DNA of 48,990 bases, from contig NZ_FVZF01000030.1 in the NCBI RefSeq assembly GCF_900168265.1, positions 1 to 48,990 on the forward strand. Direction: 5' to 3'. The notes beneath the pieces were generated by a model. The model had not been told where the DNA came from. It searched no databases and was given only the letters and a program-made list of their open reading frames with translations. Position numbers and translations under genes: made by a program. Positions 32,791-44,300 of this stretch are shown in pieces. Every line of letters starts with the position of its first letter. Position 1 is the stretch's first letter. The stretch is from Salegentibacter salarius. Its GTDB lineage: Bacteria > Bacteroidota > Bacteroidia > Flavobacteriales > Flavobacteriaceae.

Positions 32791-34044
32791 ATGAAAAAAC
32801 TTTTCACCCTCTTACTCTTTTCTATTTCATCGCTCGTATTGACCGCCCAGGTTGCAAAAGAAACACTCGCCCCAAATTATATAAGAAGTATTCAGCTCTC
32901 TGGAAACACAGAAAACAACTATGGAAATCCTTTTTTGCAACTGGGGGAACCATTAATATTAAAGTTTGATGATATAATTGGAGACGAAGCCGATTACTAT
33001 TACACCATAGAACATTATAATTACGACTGGACACCTACCCAGCTAGCTAAAACTGAATATTTAATTGGTTTTGATGATATTAGGATCTTTAATTATTTAA
33101 ATTCTTACAACACGCTTCAACCCTTTTCTCACTACGAGCTTAAAATACCTAACGAAGATACCGGCGGTTTTAGAGTAAGTGGAAATTATATGATCAATAT
33201 TTTTAATTCTGAGAAAGAACTGGTTTTTTCCCGAAAATTTATGGTTTATGAAAATATAGCCCAGGCCAGGATTAACCTAAGACGCTCCAGGGATCTTAAA
33301 TATATAAATGAAAAACAAGTTGTGAATTTCACGATTGAATCTCCTAATTTAATATTGAAAAATCCCGAAAACAACGTTAAGGTGCTAATCACCAAAAATC
33401 ACAACCTAAAAACGGGTATAAAAAACATTGAGCCTCAATACAACATTGGCAACGACCTGGTTTATCGCTATGATGCCGAAACAGCATTTTGGGGTGGCAA
33501 CGAATACCTTCAGTTTGACAATAAGGAATTAAGAGCCTCTACTGCCGATATTAGTTCGGTTGCTTTAAAAGATCTATACCACCACTATTTATTTACAGAT
33601 CGCACCCGTGCCAATGAGCCCTACACTTATAATCCCGATATAAACGGACAATTTCTAATAAGGAGTTTACCTGCAGAAAACCCATCGATAGAAGCTGAAT
33701 ATGTTTGGGTTCATTTTCAACTTCAGAATTATTCAGAATTAAATGGAGGGGAAGTTCATATTTATGGAGCATTCAATAATTTTAATTTAGATGAAAGCAC
33801 CCGTCTCAATTACAATGAAAATTCCGATCTTTATGAAGGTGCAAGGCTATTTAAACAAGGATTTTATAATTATAAATATGTACTAAAACGTCCCGACGGA
33901 ACGATCGATGAAGGTTTTTTTAGCGGAAATTTTGATGAAACCGAAAATTCCTACCAGGTTTTGATTTATTACCGAAGTCCGGGTGCCAGATATGACCGAT
34001 TAATTGGAATAGGCACCGGAAATTCAACAAATATCAGCAACTAA
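32791..34044 (+). CDS. Type IX secretion system plug-domain protein (DUF5103)
   Basis: The 417-residue exported protein starts with a signal peptide (LFTLLLFSISSLVLTAQV, cleavage near 20). The long beta-rich DUF5103 domain follows: YIRSIQLSGNTENNYGNPF, LGEPLILKFDDI, YYYTIEHYNYDWTPTQL, and GAFNNF near 330 with a carbohydrate-module-like stretch (FKQGFYNYKYVLKRPDG). The family is named for the plug that closes the SprA channel of the type IX secretion system. If so it would act in the export of proteins such as the giant C-terminally sorted protein downstream. The other T9SS core genes are not in this window. Confidence 0.88.
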   Translation: MKKLFTLLLFSISSLVLTAQVAKETLAPNYIRSIQLSGNTENNYGNPFLQLGEPLILKFDDIIGDEADYYYTIEHYNYDWTPTQLAKTEYLIGFDDIRIFNYLNSYNTLQPFSHYELKIPNEDTGGFRVSGNYMINIFNSEKELVFSRKFMVYENIAQARINLRRSRDLKYINEKQVVNFTIESPNLILKNPENNVKVLITKNHNLKTGIKNIEPQYNIGNDLVYRYDAETAFWGGNEYLQFDNKELRASTADISSVALKDLYHHYLFTDRTRANEPYTYNPDINGQFLIRSLPAENPSIEAEYVWVHFQLQNYSELNGGEVHIYGAFNNFNLDESTRLNYNENSDLYEGARLFKQGFYNYKYVLKRPDGTIDEGFFSGNFDETENSYQVLIYYRSPGARYDRLIGIGTGNSTNISN

Positions 34045-34074
34045 CTAAGAGTCTAACCAACTCCTTCTAAAAAA

Positions 34075-35157
34075 ATGGCAAGCAATAGATTTGATCTAAA
34101 ATATAGGGGCACTAAATGTCTAAATTGTGAGTTTCCACTGGATAAAAGTGATAAATATTGCCCCACCTGCGGACAATTAAACAGCACCAAAAAATTAAAA
34201 TTCGACGATTTTTTCTCTGAATTTTTTTCAGGCCTATTTGCTTACGATTCCCGTTTTCAAAGAACCCTAAGGGTTTTATTATTTTCTCCCGGTAAAATTT
34301 CAAAAGATTACATTAACGGAAAGCGCATGTGTTACGCCAATCCATTTAGATTTTACCTAAGCGCTTCTATTATTTTCTTTTTAATCTGGAGTTTTACCAA
34401 CTCTTGTGAAAACATTCAACCAATTACCGATGATGCAGCAATACAACAGGAACTTGAACAGGATAGTTTAAACCAGGACATCCCGAACATTATTCCAACC
34501 CCTGCCGGCGATATGAATTTGGATTCCATTATTCAAAATCAACAGAAGAACAGGGCAAAATCATATAGGGAATTTTATGTGCCTAACGAAGAGTTAGACA
34601 CAATGAGCTATTTAGATGCGAGCAATAGGAAACTTAATATTTATTCAAGATTTTATAAAGAAACTGCCATAAGAAACGCTGAAACAGCAATGGATAGCCT
34701 TGCCTACCCGCAAACCACCTACAATCACTGGCTTTACAAAAAAGCGGTAGATTGGAATACCGTAAAAGACAACCCGGGATTATTCTTTAATTATTTTGTA
34801 AATAAGCTACCATTTATCATTTTCTTTTATCTACCGGTGTTTGCGCTTTTCATTTGGCTGCTATACTTAAGAAGGCCGTTTAACTATATGGAGCATTTAA
34901 TCTTTGCATTTCATGTACAAACCACTTTCTTTATAGTTTACGCCCTGGCATTGCTAGTAGATTATCTTCTAAAAAACTGGGCATTTACCATTGCCAATAC
35001 CGTTTTTATCTTCTATTTGTACAAGGCAATGCGTAATTTTTACGGCCAGGGACGTGTTAAAACCATTGTAAAGTTCATTCTCTTAAACTTTATATTTTTT
35101 ATTTTAGCAGGAATTGCAGCAATAATATCAATTTTAGCATCTTTTGCTATTTACTAA
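34075..35157 (+). CDS. DUF3667 membrane protein with N-terminal zinc ribbon
   Basis: The 360-residue protein starts with a zinc-ribbon (CLNCEFPLDKSDKYCPTCGQ, four Cys). A conserved DUF3667 segment follows (LKFDDFFSEFFSGLFAYDSRFQRTLRVLLFSPGK, ISKDYINGKRMCYANPFRFYLSASIIFFLIW, with the first helix). A soluble loop (about 105-245) comes next, then four C-terminal helices (about 245-360). Function unknown; widespread in Bacteroidota. It lies 30 bases after the T9SS plug gene and 3 bases before apaG. Confidence 0.88.
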   Translation: MASNRFDLKYRGTKCLNCEFPLDKSDKYCPTCGQLNSTKKLKFDDFFSEFFSGLFAYDSRFQRTLRVLLFSPGKISKDYINGKRMCYANPFRFYLSASIIFFLIWSFTNSCENIQPITDDAAIQQELEQDSLNQDIPNIIPTPAGDMNLDSIIQNQQKNRAKSYREFYVPNEELDTMSYLDASNRKLNIYSRFYKETAIRNAETAMDSLAYPQTTYNHWLYKKAVDWNTVKDNPGLFFNYFVNKLPFIIFFYLPVFALFIWLLYLRRPFNYMEHLIFAFHVQTTFFIVYALALLVDYLLKNWAFTIANTVFIFYLYKAMRNFYGQGRVKTIVKFILLNFIFFILAGIAAIISILASFAIY

Positions 35158-35160
35158 TAT

Positions 35161-35547
35161 ATGGTTCAACAAGTTACAAGAGGGATAAAGATTTCTGTTA
35201 ATACCAGTTTTGAAGGTACTTTACTCAAGAACCTAGGCTCTCGTTTTGCCTTTTCTTACCATATTACTATAGAAAATCAAAGTAATGATTCGGTGCAGCT
35301 AACCTCTCGTTTTTGGAAGATCAAAGATGCTTTAAATAATACTGAAATTGTTCAGGGTGAAGGCGTAATTGGGCAGAAACCTGTTTTAAAGCCTGGCGAA
35401 TCCCACACTTATCAGAGTGGCTGCCTGCTAAATTCTCCATTTGGCTCCATGAGCGGTTATTATAATATGGTGAGTTTTACTTCTACCAGGAAATTCAGGG
35501 TTAAGATCCCTACTTTTAAACTAAGCGCTCCTTTTGCCCTAAATTAA
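35161..35547 (+). CDS. apaG: ApaG protein
   Basis: The 128-residue protein has the ApaG/FBXO3 immunoglobulin-like fold: FAFSYHITIENQSNDSVQLTSRFWKI, then GEGVIGQKPVLKPGESHTYQSGC and FGSMSGYYNMVS. These are the classic ApaG blocks, and length is standard. ApaG is linked to Co2+ resistance and Mg2+ efflux in Salmonella, but the molecular role is unsettled. The start ATG is three bases after the DUF3667 stop. The stop overlaps that of the convergent NRDE gene by a few bases. Confidence 0.95.
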   Translation: MVQQVTRGIKISVNTSFEGTLLKNLGSRFAFSYHITIENQSNDSVQLTSRFWKIKDALNNTEIVQGEGVIGQKPVLKPGESHTYQSGCLLNSPFGSMSGYYNMVSFTSTRKFRVKIPTFKLSAPFALN

Positions 35548-36260
35548 AGTCCCGGGAATTCCTTTCTGGTGATTTCTTCTTTCTGAAGGTCTTCATATTT
35601 AAAAATCAACTTTCCTGGCAAGAATTCTATCTGCGAGATACTCTTGGTTTTTAGAAAACCGCGATCAATAATTAAATCAATTTCTTTATCACCTTTCCCT
35701 GCGGAATGATGAAATTCCCATAAATTTTCAGCCGAAAGATCTTTTTCCTTTTGAAATGTTGAAAACCAATCTTCTCGTAGCTTTTTCATTTCTGAAGTAT
35801 ATAAAGGAGAAGAAGACCAAATTTGCGATTGAAACGGCAGCTTTTTAAAATATTTCTCTTTCCCATCCCAAACAAATTCAGCAAAAAATAATCCTGAAGA
35901 CCAATCGGCTATCACCACTGTAAAGGGCTCTATATTTTTCAGGTTATAGTTTTCAATTTTAGCCTTAATATTATTGGCAACAAGCCAGTCTTTTAAAACC
36001 AATCCCCTGCTCTTTCGGTAAGAATCTTCACGCTTATGAGAGACAAAACCGCCATTCATTAAACACAAAACCCTCTTTTTTTCGCTTACTCCAATCCAGC
36101 TTCCACCGGCCACGGCATCTTCAGGAAAAAGCAATTTTGTATCGTTTTCAGACTTAAAATCGGGCGGAAAGGTTTCTCTTTCGCTCGCTTCATCCCTGTT
36201 AGATGTTAAGATAAATCCATTGGGATTTTCAAGATGAGGCGTGAGACTTATGGTGCACAT
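35544..36260 (-). CDS. NRDE-family protein (TANGO2-like)
   Basis: The 238-residue protein starts MCTISLTPHLENPNGFILTSNRDE, with the eponymous Asn-Arg-Asp-Glu at 21-24. VAGGSWIGVSEKKRVLCLMNG follows, and SRGLVLKDWL is also present. After Met removal Cys2 would be N-terminal, as in Ntn-hydrolases; this is an inference from family architecture. Human TANGO2 relatives affect mitochondrial and heme metabolism, and the bacterial role is unknown. Its promoter box TATTTTTG lies 30 bases upstream. The C-terminal third is variable. Confidence 0.9.
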   Translation of the reverse strand: MCTISLTPHLENPNGFILTSNRDEASERETFPPDFKSENDTKLLFPEDAVAGGSWIGVSEKKRVLCLMNGGFVSHKREDSYRKSRGLVLKDWLVANNIKAKIENYNLKNIEPFTVVIADWSSGLFFAEFVWDGKEKYFKKLPFQSQIWSSSPLYTSEMKKLREDWFSTFQKEKDLSAENLWEFHHSAGKGDKEIDLIIDRGFLKTKSISQIEFLPGKLIFKYEDLQKEEITRKEFPGL

Positions 36261-36290
36261 AAAATTTTCTTAATAAAAGTCTTGAATTTA

Positions 36291-36298
36291 CAAAAATA
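36291..36298 (-). promoter_or_regulatory. -7 promoter box of the NRDE gene
   Basis: The minus strand reads TATTTTTG, matching TAnnTTTG, 30 bases upstream of the ATG. Confidence 0.5.
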
Positions 36299-36400
36299 GT
36301 TAAGCTTTAGTGAATGCTCATTCAGAAGGATTAAAAATCACGTAATTTTTTTACCTTTATAGGTACAATAATTAAAAACCAAAAAAAACACAAAATAACT

Positions 36401-38044
36401 ATGGGAAAAGGATTTTTTCACGTTCCAAAGGCGGTTAACGAGCCAGTAAAATCTTATGCGCCGGGAACCCCGGAAAGGGAAGAAGTTTTACTCACTTACA
36501 AAGATCTATATAACTCCAATATGGAAGTTCCACTTTACATTGGATCTGAAGCGATAAAAACCGGAGATACGGCAGATATTCGCCCTCCACATGACCATAA
36601 ACATAAAGTAGGAACTTATCATCTTGCTAAGAAAAAGCACGTTGAACAAGCTATAGACGAAGCTTTAAAAGCAAGAGAAAGATGGGCCAAATTAGAATGG
36701 GAACAGCGCGCTGCAGTTTTCTTAAAAGCAGCCGATCTTATTGCCGGACCATACCGATCTAGAATTAATGCTGCTACCATGATTGGGCAGTCAAAAAATA
36801 TTTACCAGGCAGAGATTGATTCAGCTTGTGAGCTATGTGACTTTTTGCGCTTCAACGTAGAATATATGTCAGATATGTATAACGAGCAACCAAACTCTTC
36901 TGATGGAAACTGGAACCGCGTAGAGTATAGACCTTTAGAAGGTTTTGTATATGCTATTACTCCTTTCAACTTTACCGCTATTTCTGGAAACCTTCCATCA
37001 AGTGCGGCCCTAATGGGTAACGTTGCTGTTTGGAAACCTAGTGACAGTCAAATTTTTTCTGCACAGGTAATCATGGAAGTATTTAAGGAAGCTGGTTTAC
37101 CAGATGGTGTTATCAATATGGTAATGGGAGATCCAGAAATGATCACCAACACCGTACTTGACAGCCCTGATTTTGCCGGAATTCACTTTACAGGAAGTAC
37201 AAATGTATTTAAAGGAATTTGGGGTAAAATTGGTAACAATATCCAGAAGTACAAAACATACCCAAGAATTGTAGGAGAAACAGGAGGGAAAGACTTCATC
37301 GTAGCCCACCCAACCTCTAAGCCAAAACAAGTAGCAACTGCTATTTCTCGTGGTGCATTTGAATACCAAGGACAAAAATGCAGTGCAGCTTCAAGAGTTT
37401 ACCTACCAAAAAGTCTATGGCCAGAGATCCAGGAATTTGTAAGAGAAGATCTGGAATCTTTCAAAATGGGATCTCCAGAAGATATGACTAACTTTATTAA
37501 TGCTGTTATTCACGAAGGCGCATTCGATAAATTGGCTGGCTACATAGATCGCGCTAAGAAGGATAAAGATGCTGAAGTAGTAATTGGAGGAAATTACGAT
37601 AAATCTGAAGGTTACTTTATTGAACCTACAGTAATCTTAACTTCAGATCCTCATTACACAACTATGGAAACAGAATTGTTTGGGCCTGTAGTAACTATTT
37701 ATGTGTATGACGATAAAAACTATAGTGAAGAAAAATGGAGAGATCTGCTTAAAACCGTAGACAATACAAGTATCTACGGACTTACAGGAGGAGTTTTCTC
37801 TGGAGATAGATATATGGCTGCAGTTGCCACAGATATGTTGCAAAATGCGGCAGGTAATTTCTATATAAATGATAAGCCTACCGGGGCCGTAGTTGGACAA
37901 CAACCATTCGGTGGCGCTCGATCTAGCGGAACCAACGATAAAGCCGGTTCTAAGATGAACTTGCTAAGATGGGCTTCTGTTAGACTAATTAAAGAAACCT
38001 TTGTACCTGCAGAAGATTACAGATACCCATTTATGGGAGAGTAA
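36401..38044 (+). CDS. pruA: L-glutamate gamma-semialdehyde dehydrogenase
   Basis: The 547-residue NAD-dependent aldehyde dehydrogenase converts glutamate semialdehyde (from proline) to glutamate. Catalytic Cys327 (YQGQKCSAASRVY) and Glu293 (VGETGGKD) are in place, as is ITPFNFTAISGNLPSSAALMG and the FTGS NAD-binding motif. Length and sequence match the stand-alone dehydrogenase of the ALDH4/RocA group, not the bifunctional PutA. No proline dehydrogenase gene lies beside it. A near-consensus TACCTTTA box lies upstream (about 36350) and a strong terminator follows. Confidence 0.96.
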   Translation: MGKGFFHVPKAVNEPVKSYAPGTPEREEVLLTYKDLYNSNMEVPLYIGSEAIKTGDTADIRPPHDHKHKVGTYHLAKKKHVEQAIDEALKARERWAKLEWEQRAAVFLKAADLIAGPYRSRINAATMIGQSKNIYQAEIDSACELCDFLRFNVEYMSDMYNEQPNSSDGNWNRVEYRPLEGFVYAITPFNFTAISGNLPSSAALMGNVAVWKPSDSQIFSAQVIMEVFKEAGLPDGVINMVMGDPEMITNTVLDSPDFAGIHFTGSTNVFKGIWGKIGNNIQKYKTYPRIVGETGGKDFIVAHPTSKPKQVATAISRGAFEYQGQKCSAASRVYLPKSLWPEIQEFVREDLESFKMGSPEDMTNFINAVIHEGAFDKLAGYIDRAKKDKDAEVVIGGNYDKSEGYFIEPTVILTSDPHYTTMETELFGPVVTIYVYDDKNYSEEKWRDLLKTVDNTSIYGLTGGVFSGDRYMAAVATDMLQNAAGNFYINDKPTGAVVGQQPFGGARSSGTNDKAGSKMNLLRWASVRLIKETFVPAEDYRYPFMGE

Positions 38045-38065
38045 TTTGTAGGAAATATACCTCAC

Positions 38066-38097
38066 AAAAAGCCACAGTGTAAAAGCTGTGGCTTTTT
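38066..38097 (+). terminator. Terminator of pruA
   Basis: AAAAAGCCACAG (38066-38077) pairs with CTGTGGCTTTTT (38086-38097) with an 8-nt loop and continues into a T run to 38100. It starts 22 bases after the pruA stop. Confidence 0.92.
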
Positions 38098-38100
38098 TTT

Positions 38101-38367
38101 ATTTTTCACCTCCTACCTTCGTCTTACAAAGCTTCTCTAAGGCTTCACATCACCCTATATATATTATAACCAATTAATTAACACATAAAATACAATATTT
38201 AAATTCTTTTAACGAGTTAAATATCCCTTCACCGAATTAAAACCTACAACGGTATTAAAATTCGTAATTTTAATCGTTAATTGTCTCCGCCCCAGAAGGT
38301 TATCCCTCATAGACTTTTATACACTGTTATCCCTACGTAATCATTATTGCTCTAAAACATTACAATT
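38101..38367. other. Upstream region of the giant surface protein gene
   Basis: No gene. The segment is AT-rich with a CT-rich patch and contains no clean TAnnTTTG box or strong hairpin. The promoter of the 9.7-kb gene should be here but I cannot place it. Confidence 0.4.
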
Positions 38368-41300
38368 ATGGGAAGAAAATTACTTTATTATTTATTCCTG
38401 GTATTCTCTATTGTTATAATTTCTGAAAATGGATATTCCCAGGCCTGTCCTACCTCGGTTAGCATAAGTGCAGCTGAAGGTAGAACCATTTGTGAAAACA
38501 CCCAGGTTACTTTCAACTCATCAATTACTGGAGGTAGTGGCTTAATTTACCAATGGCAAATAAATGGAACCGATGTTGGAACTAGTCAGACAAACTTTAG
38601 CACCTCCACACTTCAGAATAATGATGAGGTAAGGCTTATTATAACCTCAGATGACGATACAACCTGCGAAATTACTTCTCAACCTATTAAAATGACGGTG
38701 AACCGCATTCGTCAGGGAAGCGTGGTAATTCAGGCCGATGAAAACCCGGTATGTCCAGGTGAAAATATAAATTTCAGCATTGCAAGTATTTCTGAAGCCG
38801 GTAACAGTCCCGTGTATGATTGGAGAGTTAATAACACTAGTGTGGGAAGTAGCTCAACTCTAACTACCCCACTTGATACAGGAGATCAGGTTCAGCTTTT
38901 TGTTACTTCAAGTAATCCCTGTACCGATGATTTTTCGAGTAATCAAATTACTATTTCCGAAAAACCAGCAGCTCCAGATATACCTTCTGGAATCAATGGA
39001 GCAACTTTTGTTTGTCCGGGGATTTCCGAAACTTACAGTATTAACCCGGTAAATAACGCTATTTCTTATCAATGGGAATTACCTGCTGGCTGGAGCGGTT
39101 CCAGCAACACCTCCTCCATAACACTTACTGCCGGAACCAACAGTGGCGCTATAAAAGTGATTGCAATAGGTGAGTGTGGCAATAGCGAACAAAGTATTAA
39201 CGTAAATGTACAACCCGGAGCTCCTGCCCAACCAGGGAGTATTTCAGGCAACGAATCGGTTTGTCCAGGGGAAGAAGAAACCTACAGTATAACTTCCATA
39301 GCAAATGCCGAAACCTACGAATGGACGTTCCCTTCAGGATGGGGTAATGGAAATATTATAACAACGAGCACTCCAGAAAAAACTATTCTCACAGGAAATT
39401 CAGGAAATGGGCAAATTACAGTAAAAGCCCTAAATTCTTGTGGCGAAAGTGCTAGCACCAGTTTGGCTGTAAATGTAGAACCTGGCACTCCCGAAGTGCC
39501 CGGAACCATAACAGGAGCGACCGAAGTCTGCCCAGGCACGAATGAAACCTATTCAATAAATGCCGTAAGTAATACGGAAGAATACATATGGGCCTTCCCT
39601 TCTTCCTGGGGAATTCAGGAGCAAATTACTACAATCCCACAGGTTAGTATTCAAACCGGCACTTCGGGAAGTGGTAACATCACAGTGTCAGCAAGAAATT
39701 CATGTGGCGCCAGTACATCTCAAAGCTTATCTATAGAGATGCAGAATGGCGCTCCCACTGATGCGGGCGCAATAAGTATTACTTACAGTAACCCCAATGA
39801 AGTGATTTGCCCGGGAGATCAAATAGAATTTTCTGTTCCGGGACTGGTTGAAGCTGAGGAGTATATCTGGAGTATCCCAACAGGATGGGAAATTACAGGC
39901 TCTGAAACCGGAAATAGCATTGTAGTAAATGCTGGCAACTACGGAGAAAATGGAAATATAAGTGTAGTGACCAGTAATTCTTGTGGACAAGGGTCGACAA
40001 GTACTTTAGCGGTTAGCATAGAGGCACCAGCCCCTGAAATTGGAACCACAGAAATTACTGGTCCAGCCGAGGTTTGCTCTAGTGATACACAACTAGAGTA
40101 TAGTATTCCACTTATTAATCATGCCACTTCCTATGAATGGTCATTACCTTCGGGCTGGGTAATCACATCAGGAGAAAACACCAACAATATTGAGGTAAGT
40201 GCCTCGGGAACTTCTGGAAATATTGAAGTTTTTGCGAAAAACGATTGTGGAGAGAGCGTAGCGATTTCTAAAACCATAAATTCTGTTACCGCTGTCCCCG
40301 CAAAACCTTTAGCCATATCTTCTAATTTACCCAGTACTGCAATTTGCCCTCCACTTACGAATGTTGAGTTCTGGATTGATGAAGTTCAAAATACCGAAGA
40401 ATATTTATGGAGTTTACCTAATGGATGGAATATTGTAAGTGGCGCAGGAACCACTAATATCAATGTAAATATTACCGCAAATTCTAATTATAGTGCCAAC
40501 GAGAGTGTTTCGGTACAAGCTGTAAACATTTGCGGGAAAAGTGAAACTCAAACAATTGGAGGAATAGCGATTGACAATTATGTAATAGCCGATCTTGGAG
40601 AAGATATGATTTTATGTAGTCTCAGCAATCCTGTTACGAGTATTGCCTATGTAGCTTTTGGCTCCAATAATGCCAAATTAAAAATTGAAAGCCTTGTGAC
40701 TTCGTCGGGCACTCAAATTACCACACCAAATGGAAAAGTAGACGATTTTGAATTTACTTACACCCCGACTGCCGCAGATATAAGCAATGGACAAGTAACC
40801 TTTTACCTCACCACTGAAAAACCGGGTGGCGCTTGTAGTGCCGGGCAAGACGAAATGACTATATTTTTTCGTGAAGACCCTACAGCCACTTTTTTAACCG
40901 AGAACCAAGATATTTGTGAAAATTCAGTGACACAAATCAACATCCAGGGAACACCGGAAACACGAATCTCTTATACTGAAAACGGCGCCTCCAAATCTAT
41001 AGATCTGGATGAAAATGGAGAAGCCATTATAAATACTGGTAATTTAGCTTCTTCTACTACTTTCGAATTAATAAGTTCACAATACCTGGAAGAACCATTA
41101 TGTGAAAAATCACTTTCAGGAACCCACGAGGTTATCGTCAATCCAGTCCCTTCAGCAGATCTCGTATATGCCCAAACGGCGTTTTGTGAGGATGACACTG
41201 AGACTAAACAAGTAACTCTTGAAAATACTCTTGGCGCAACAGCGAATGGCAGCTTCACGGCAGCACCTTCAGGTTTAAGCATCGATGAAACTTCAGGTGT

Positions 41301-44300
41301 TATTATTCCTGGTAATAGTAATCCTGGCGATTATATAGTAAGCTATATTATTCCCGCTTCAGTTGGTTGCGAAAGTGTTGAATTGACCACTAATGTAAGT
41401 ATAACTGCAGTACCGGAGGTAAGTTTAAGCTATGAAGACACCTATTTCTGTTCTTCAGAGGAGAATACCAAAGCAGTAACTCTAAATGGTAGCGGAAATT
41501 ATGAAAATGGAACATTCTCTGCCGGCACTGACTTGCAAATAGATCCTGAGACAGGAGAAATTAATCCATCAGATAGTAATCCAGGCACTTATCAGGTAAC
41601 TTACACTACTCCAGAAGACGCTGGTTGTGGAACTTATGATTTCACTACCGAAATCATAATAACCGAAGCGCCAAATCCTACGATTACATATCCGGCAACA
41701 GAAGTCTGTAACTCACAAACCACAGCATTTGAGGTGGAACTTACCGGAAATGAAAATATTCAGGGTGGAACTTATTCCGCAGAGGTAGGTTTAGAGATAA
41801 ACGCTACAACCGGGGCTATAAATCCAGAAAACAGTTCAGCGGGAACCTATACGGTTACCTATACCACTCCTGAGATAAATGGATGCGCTCCGGTGACAAC
41901 TGAAACAAGTGTAACAATCACAGAATTGCCATCGGCAGAGATAAGTTACAACACACCTATTTGCGCTTCCGAAACTGAGTTACAGCAAGTGACCTTTAGC
42001 AGTACCATAGGCAATTATGAAGATGGAACATTTACAGCAAGTCCCGCCGGGCTCTCAATTAATGAGGAAACCGGAGCTATTAACCCAGTCGAAAGTAATC
42101 CGGGAATTTACAGCATAGCATACACTATTCCGGGACAGGGAGGATGTGAAGCAGTAATCCTAAATACTTCAGCAACTATAACCGAAATACCATATGCAAC
42201 TATAAGCTATGAAAATGCAGCCCTCTGTACTTCTGTAGAGCAAGATCAACAGGTAACTTTCGTAGATACTCCCGTTGAATATCAAAACGGAACATTCTCG
42301 GGAAGTAACGGTCTTGCCATAAGCGTAGATGGAAGCATAAATCCGGCTGCCAGTACCGGTGGCCCACATACGGTATTTTACAGTATTCCTGCTGAAAATT
42401 CCTGCGAAGAAGTCGTTATAAATCTGGCGATAGAAATTTTCAAAAAACCACAGATCACTTCTCAACCATTTAATGTTGGAATTTGCTCTACTCAGCCAAG
42501 CGAATTAAGTGTTAGCGCAATTGGGGATAATCTCAATTATCAATGGTATCAAAACGGAAATGCTGTAAGTGGAGCAACTTCGCCAACGCTTAGCTTTAGC
42601 AATACTACTTCTACCAATGCAGGGGATTATTACGTGGTGGTTACAGGAGCTCAATCTTGTTCAGAAGTGATTTCTGATACAGTTAATCTTAATGTAGATG
42701 AAGATATTATTATTGAAGAACCTATCACTGAAATCCCAATTTGTGGCGACGGATTTTCAGAGGTTAGTATGAAATTTATCGCGAACGCAAATGGCGCACC
42801 CTTAACTTTCACCTGGTACAAAGGAAATACCCCAGTAGATGATTCTGATGAAAATATTACGATTACTTCAGAACTAGCCGATGAAAATGGAAGGTATGAA
42901 GGTACTCTGGAGATTATAAATGTAACTACCGCATACAACGGAGATTATTATGTGGAAATTCAGGGACCTTCCGAGTTCACTTGTTCTACTGCAGTCACTA
43001 ATTCTTTTCAATTACGTTTAAATGAAGTTCCGGAAAAACCAACAGTAGAAAATTTTGAATACTGCCAGTTTGAAGAAGTTCCAGCTTTAACTGTGATTAA
43101 TGGCGAAAAGCTTACCTGGCACGCCTCAGAAACAGGAGATGATGCTTTTTCTGAAACCCCGGTTCCAAATACAGATGAACCAGGGGAAACCGTATATTGG
43201 GTTACTCAAACCCCAGATGTCTGTGAAAGTGAACGTATAGCAGTTACTGTAAGTATAAAGGAAAAACCAGCACCACCGGCAACTACTATTCTTATAGAAT
43301 ACTGTGAGGGAGAAACAGCAAATGTTCTTGAAGCCGTGGCCGTTGGCGAAGCCAATCTAAATTGGTATGATGAAGAGGAAAATCTTCTTTCTACAGCTCC
43401 AACTCCCAATACTGAAAATGCAGGTACGCATACCTACTATGTTTCCCAAAGTCTCGAGGCCTGTGAAAGTGACAAAGTGACTATTGAAGTAATAATTTAT
43501 GATTTACCTGAAATTACCATCACTACTTCAGAAACACTGGTTTGCGCAGCCTCACAGGTAAGTTTAACAGCAGAGGGAGCTGACAGTTTTATTTGGTATA
43601 ACGAGGCGGAGGAAGAAATTGGAGAAACCGCTTCTATTCAAATAAACCCGGAAATCACAACTACTTATAAGGTTATTGGCACCGGTACAGGGGAATGCTC
43701 TTCTGAAGCTGAGGTTACTATACAAGTAGACCAACCCAGTAACGCCGGAACGATCTCTGGAGAAACCAGTGTTTGTATTGGAAACAATTCCGGGAAAGTT
43801 TCCGTTGCTGATATAAATGGAGAAGTAATTCGCTGGGAGTTCTCTGAAGATGAGGGAGCAACCTGGGGAACTATCACACAGGAAGAATCAGAAATTTCCA
43901 CGGTTTATTCCTACGAAAATATTATTACCACTACTAATTTTAGAGCTGTAGTGCAAAATGGTGTTTGTGAGGAAGCTATCTCAGAAGCAGTTTCTATACA
44001 AGTGGATGAGTATCCTATCGGCGGAGAATTAAATTTTCAAGGTTTTGATCGATTATTCACAACTTGTCAGGATCCGGAGTTTCTGGAAGATCTTGTTCTT
44101 TCGGATCATACGGGTCAGGTTTCCGCATGGAAATACAGAACCGCTCAGGGTACTTTTCAAACTATACCAGGGGAAACCGGAGCCACGCTTCCTTCTTCTG
44201 TAATAGCAAATTTACTTAGTAATGAAACCCTTATTTTCCAGGCAGAAGTTACAAATGGCGCTTGTAATGTACCTGTTACAAGCAGAACCGCGATTTTAAG

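Noticed and set aside
38989-42446. CRISPR-like or simple DNA tandem repeat in the giant gene
   Set aside because: The periodicity is at the protein level with diverged DNA, uneven unit length and no spacers; I saw no CRISPR array anywhere in the window.
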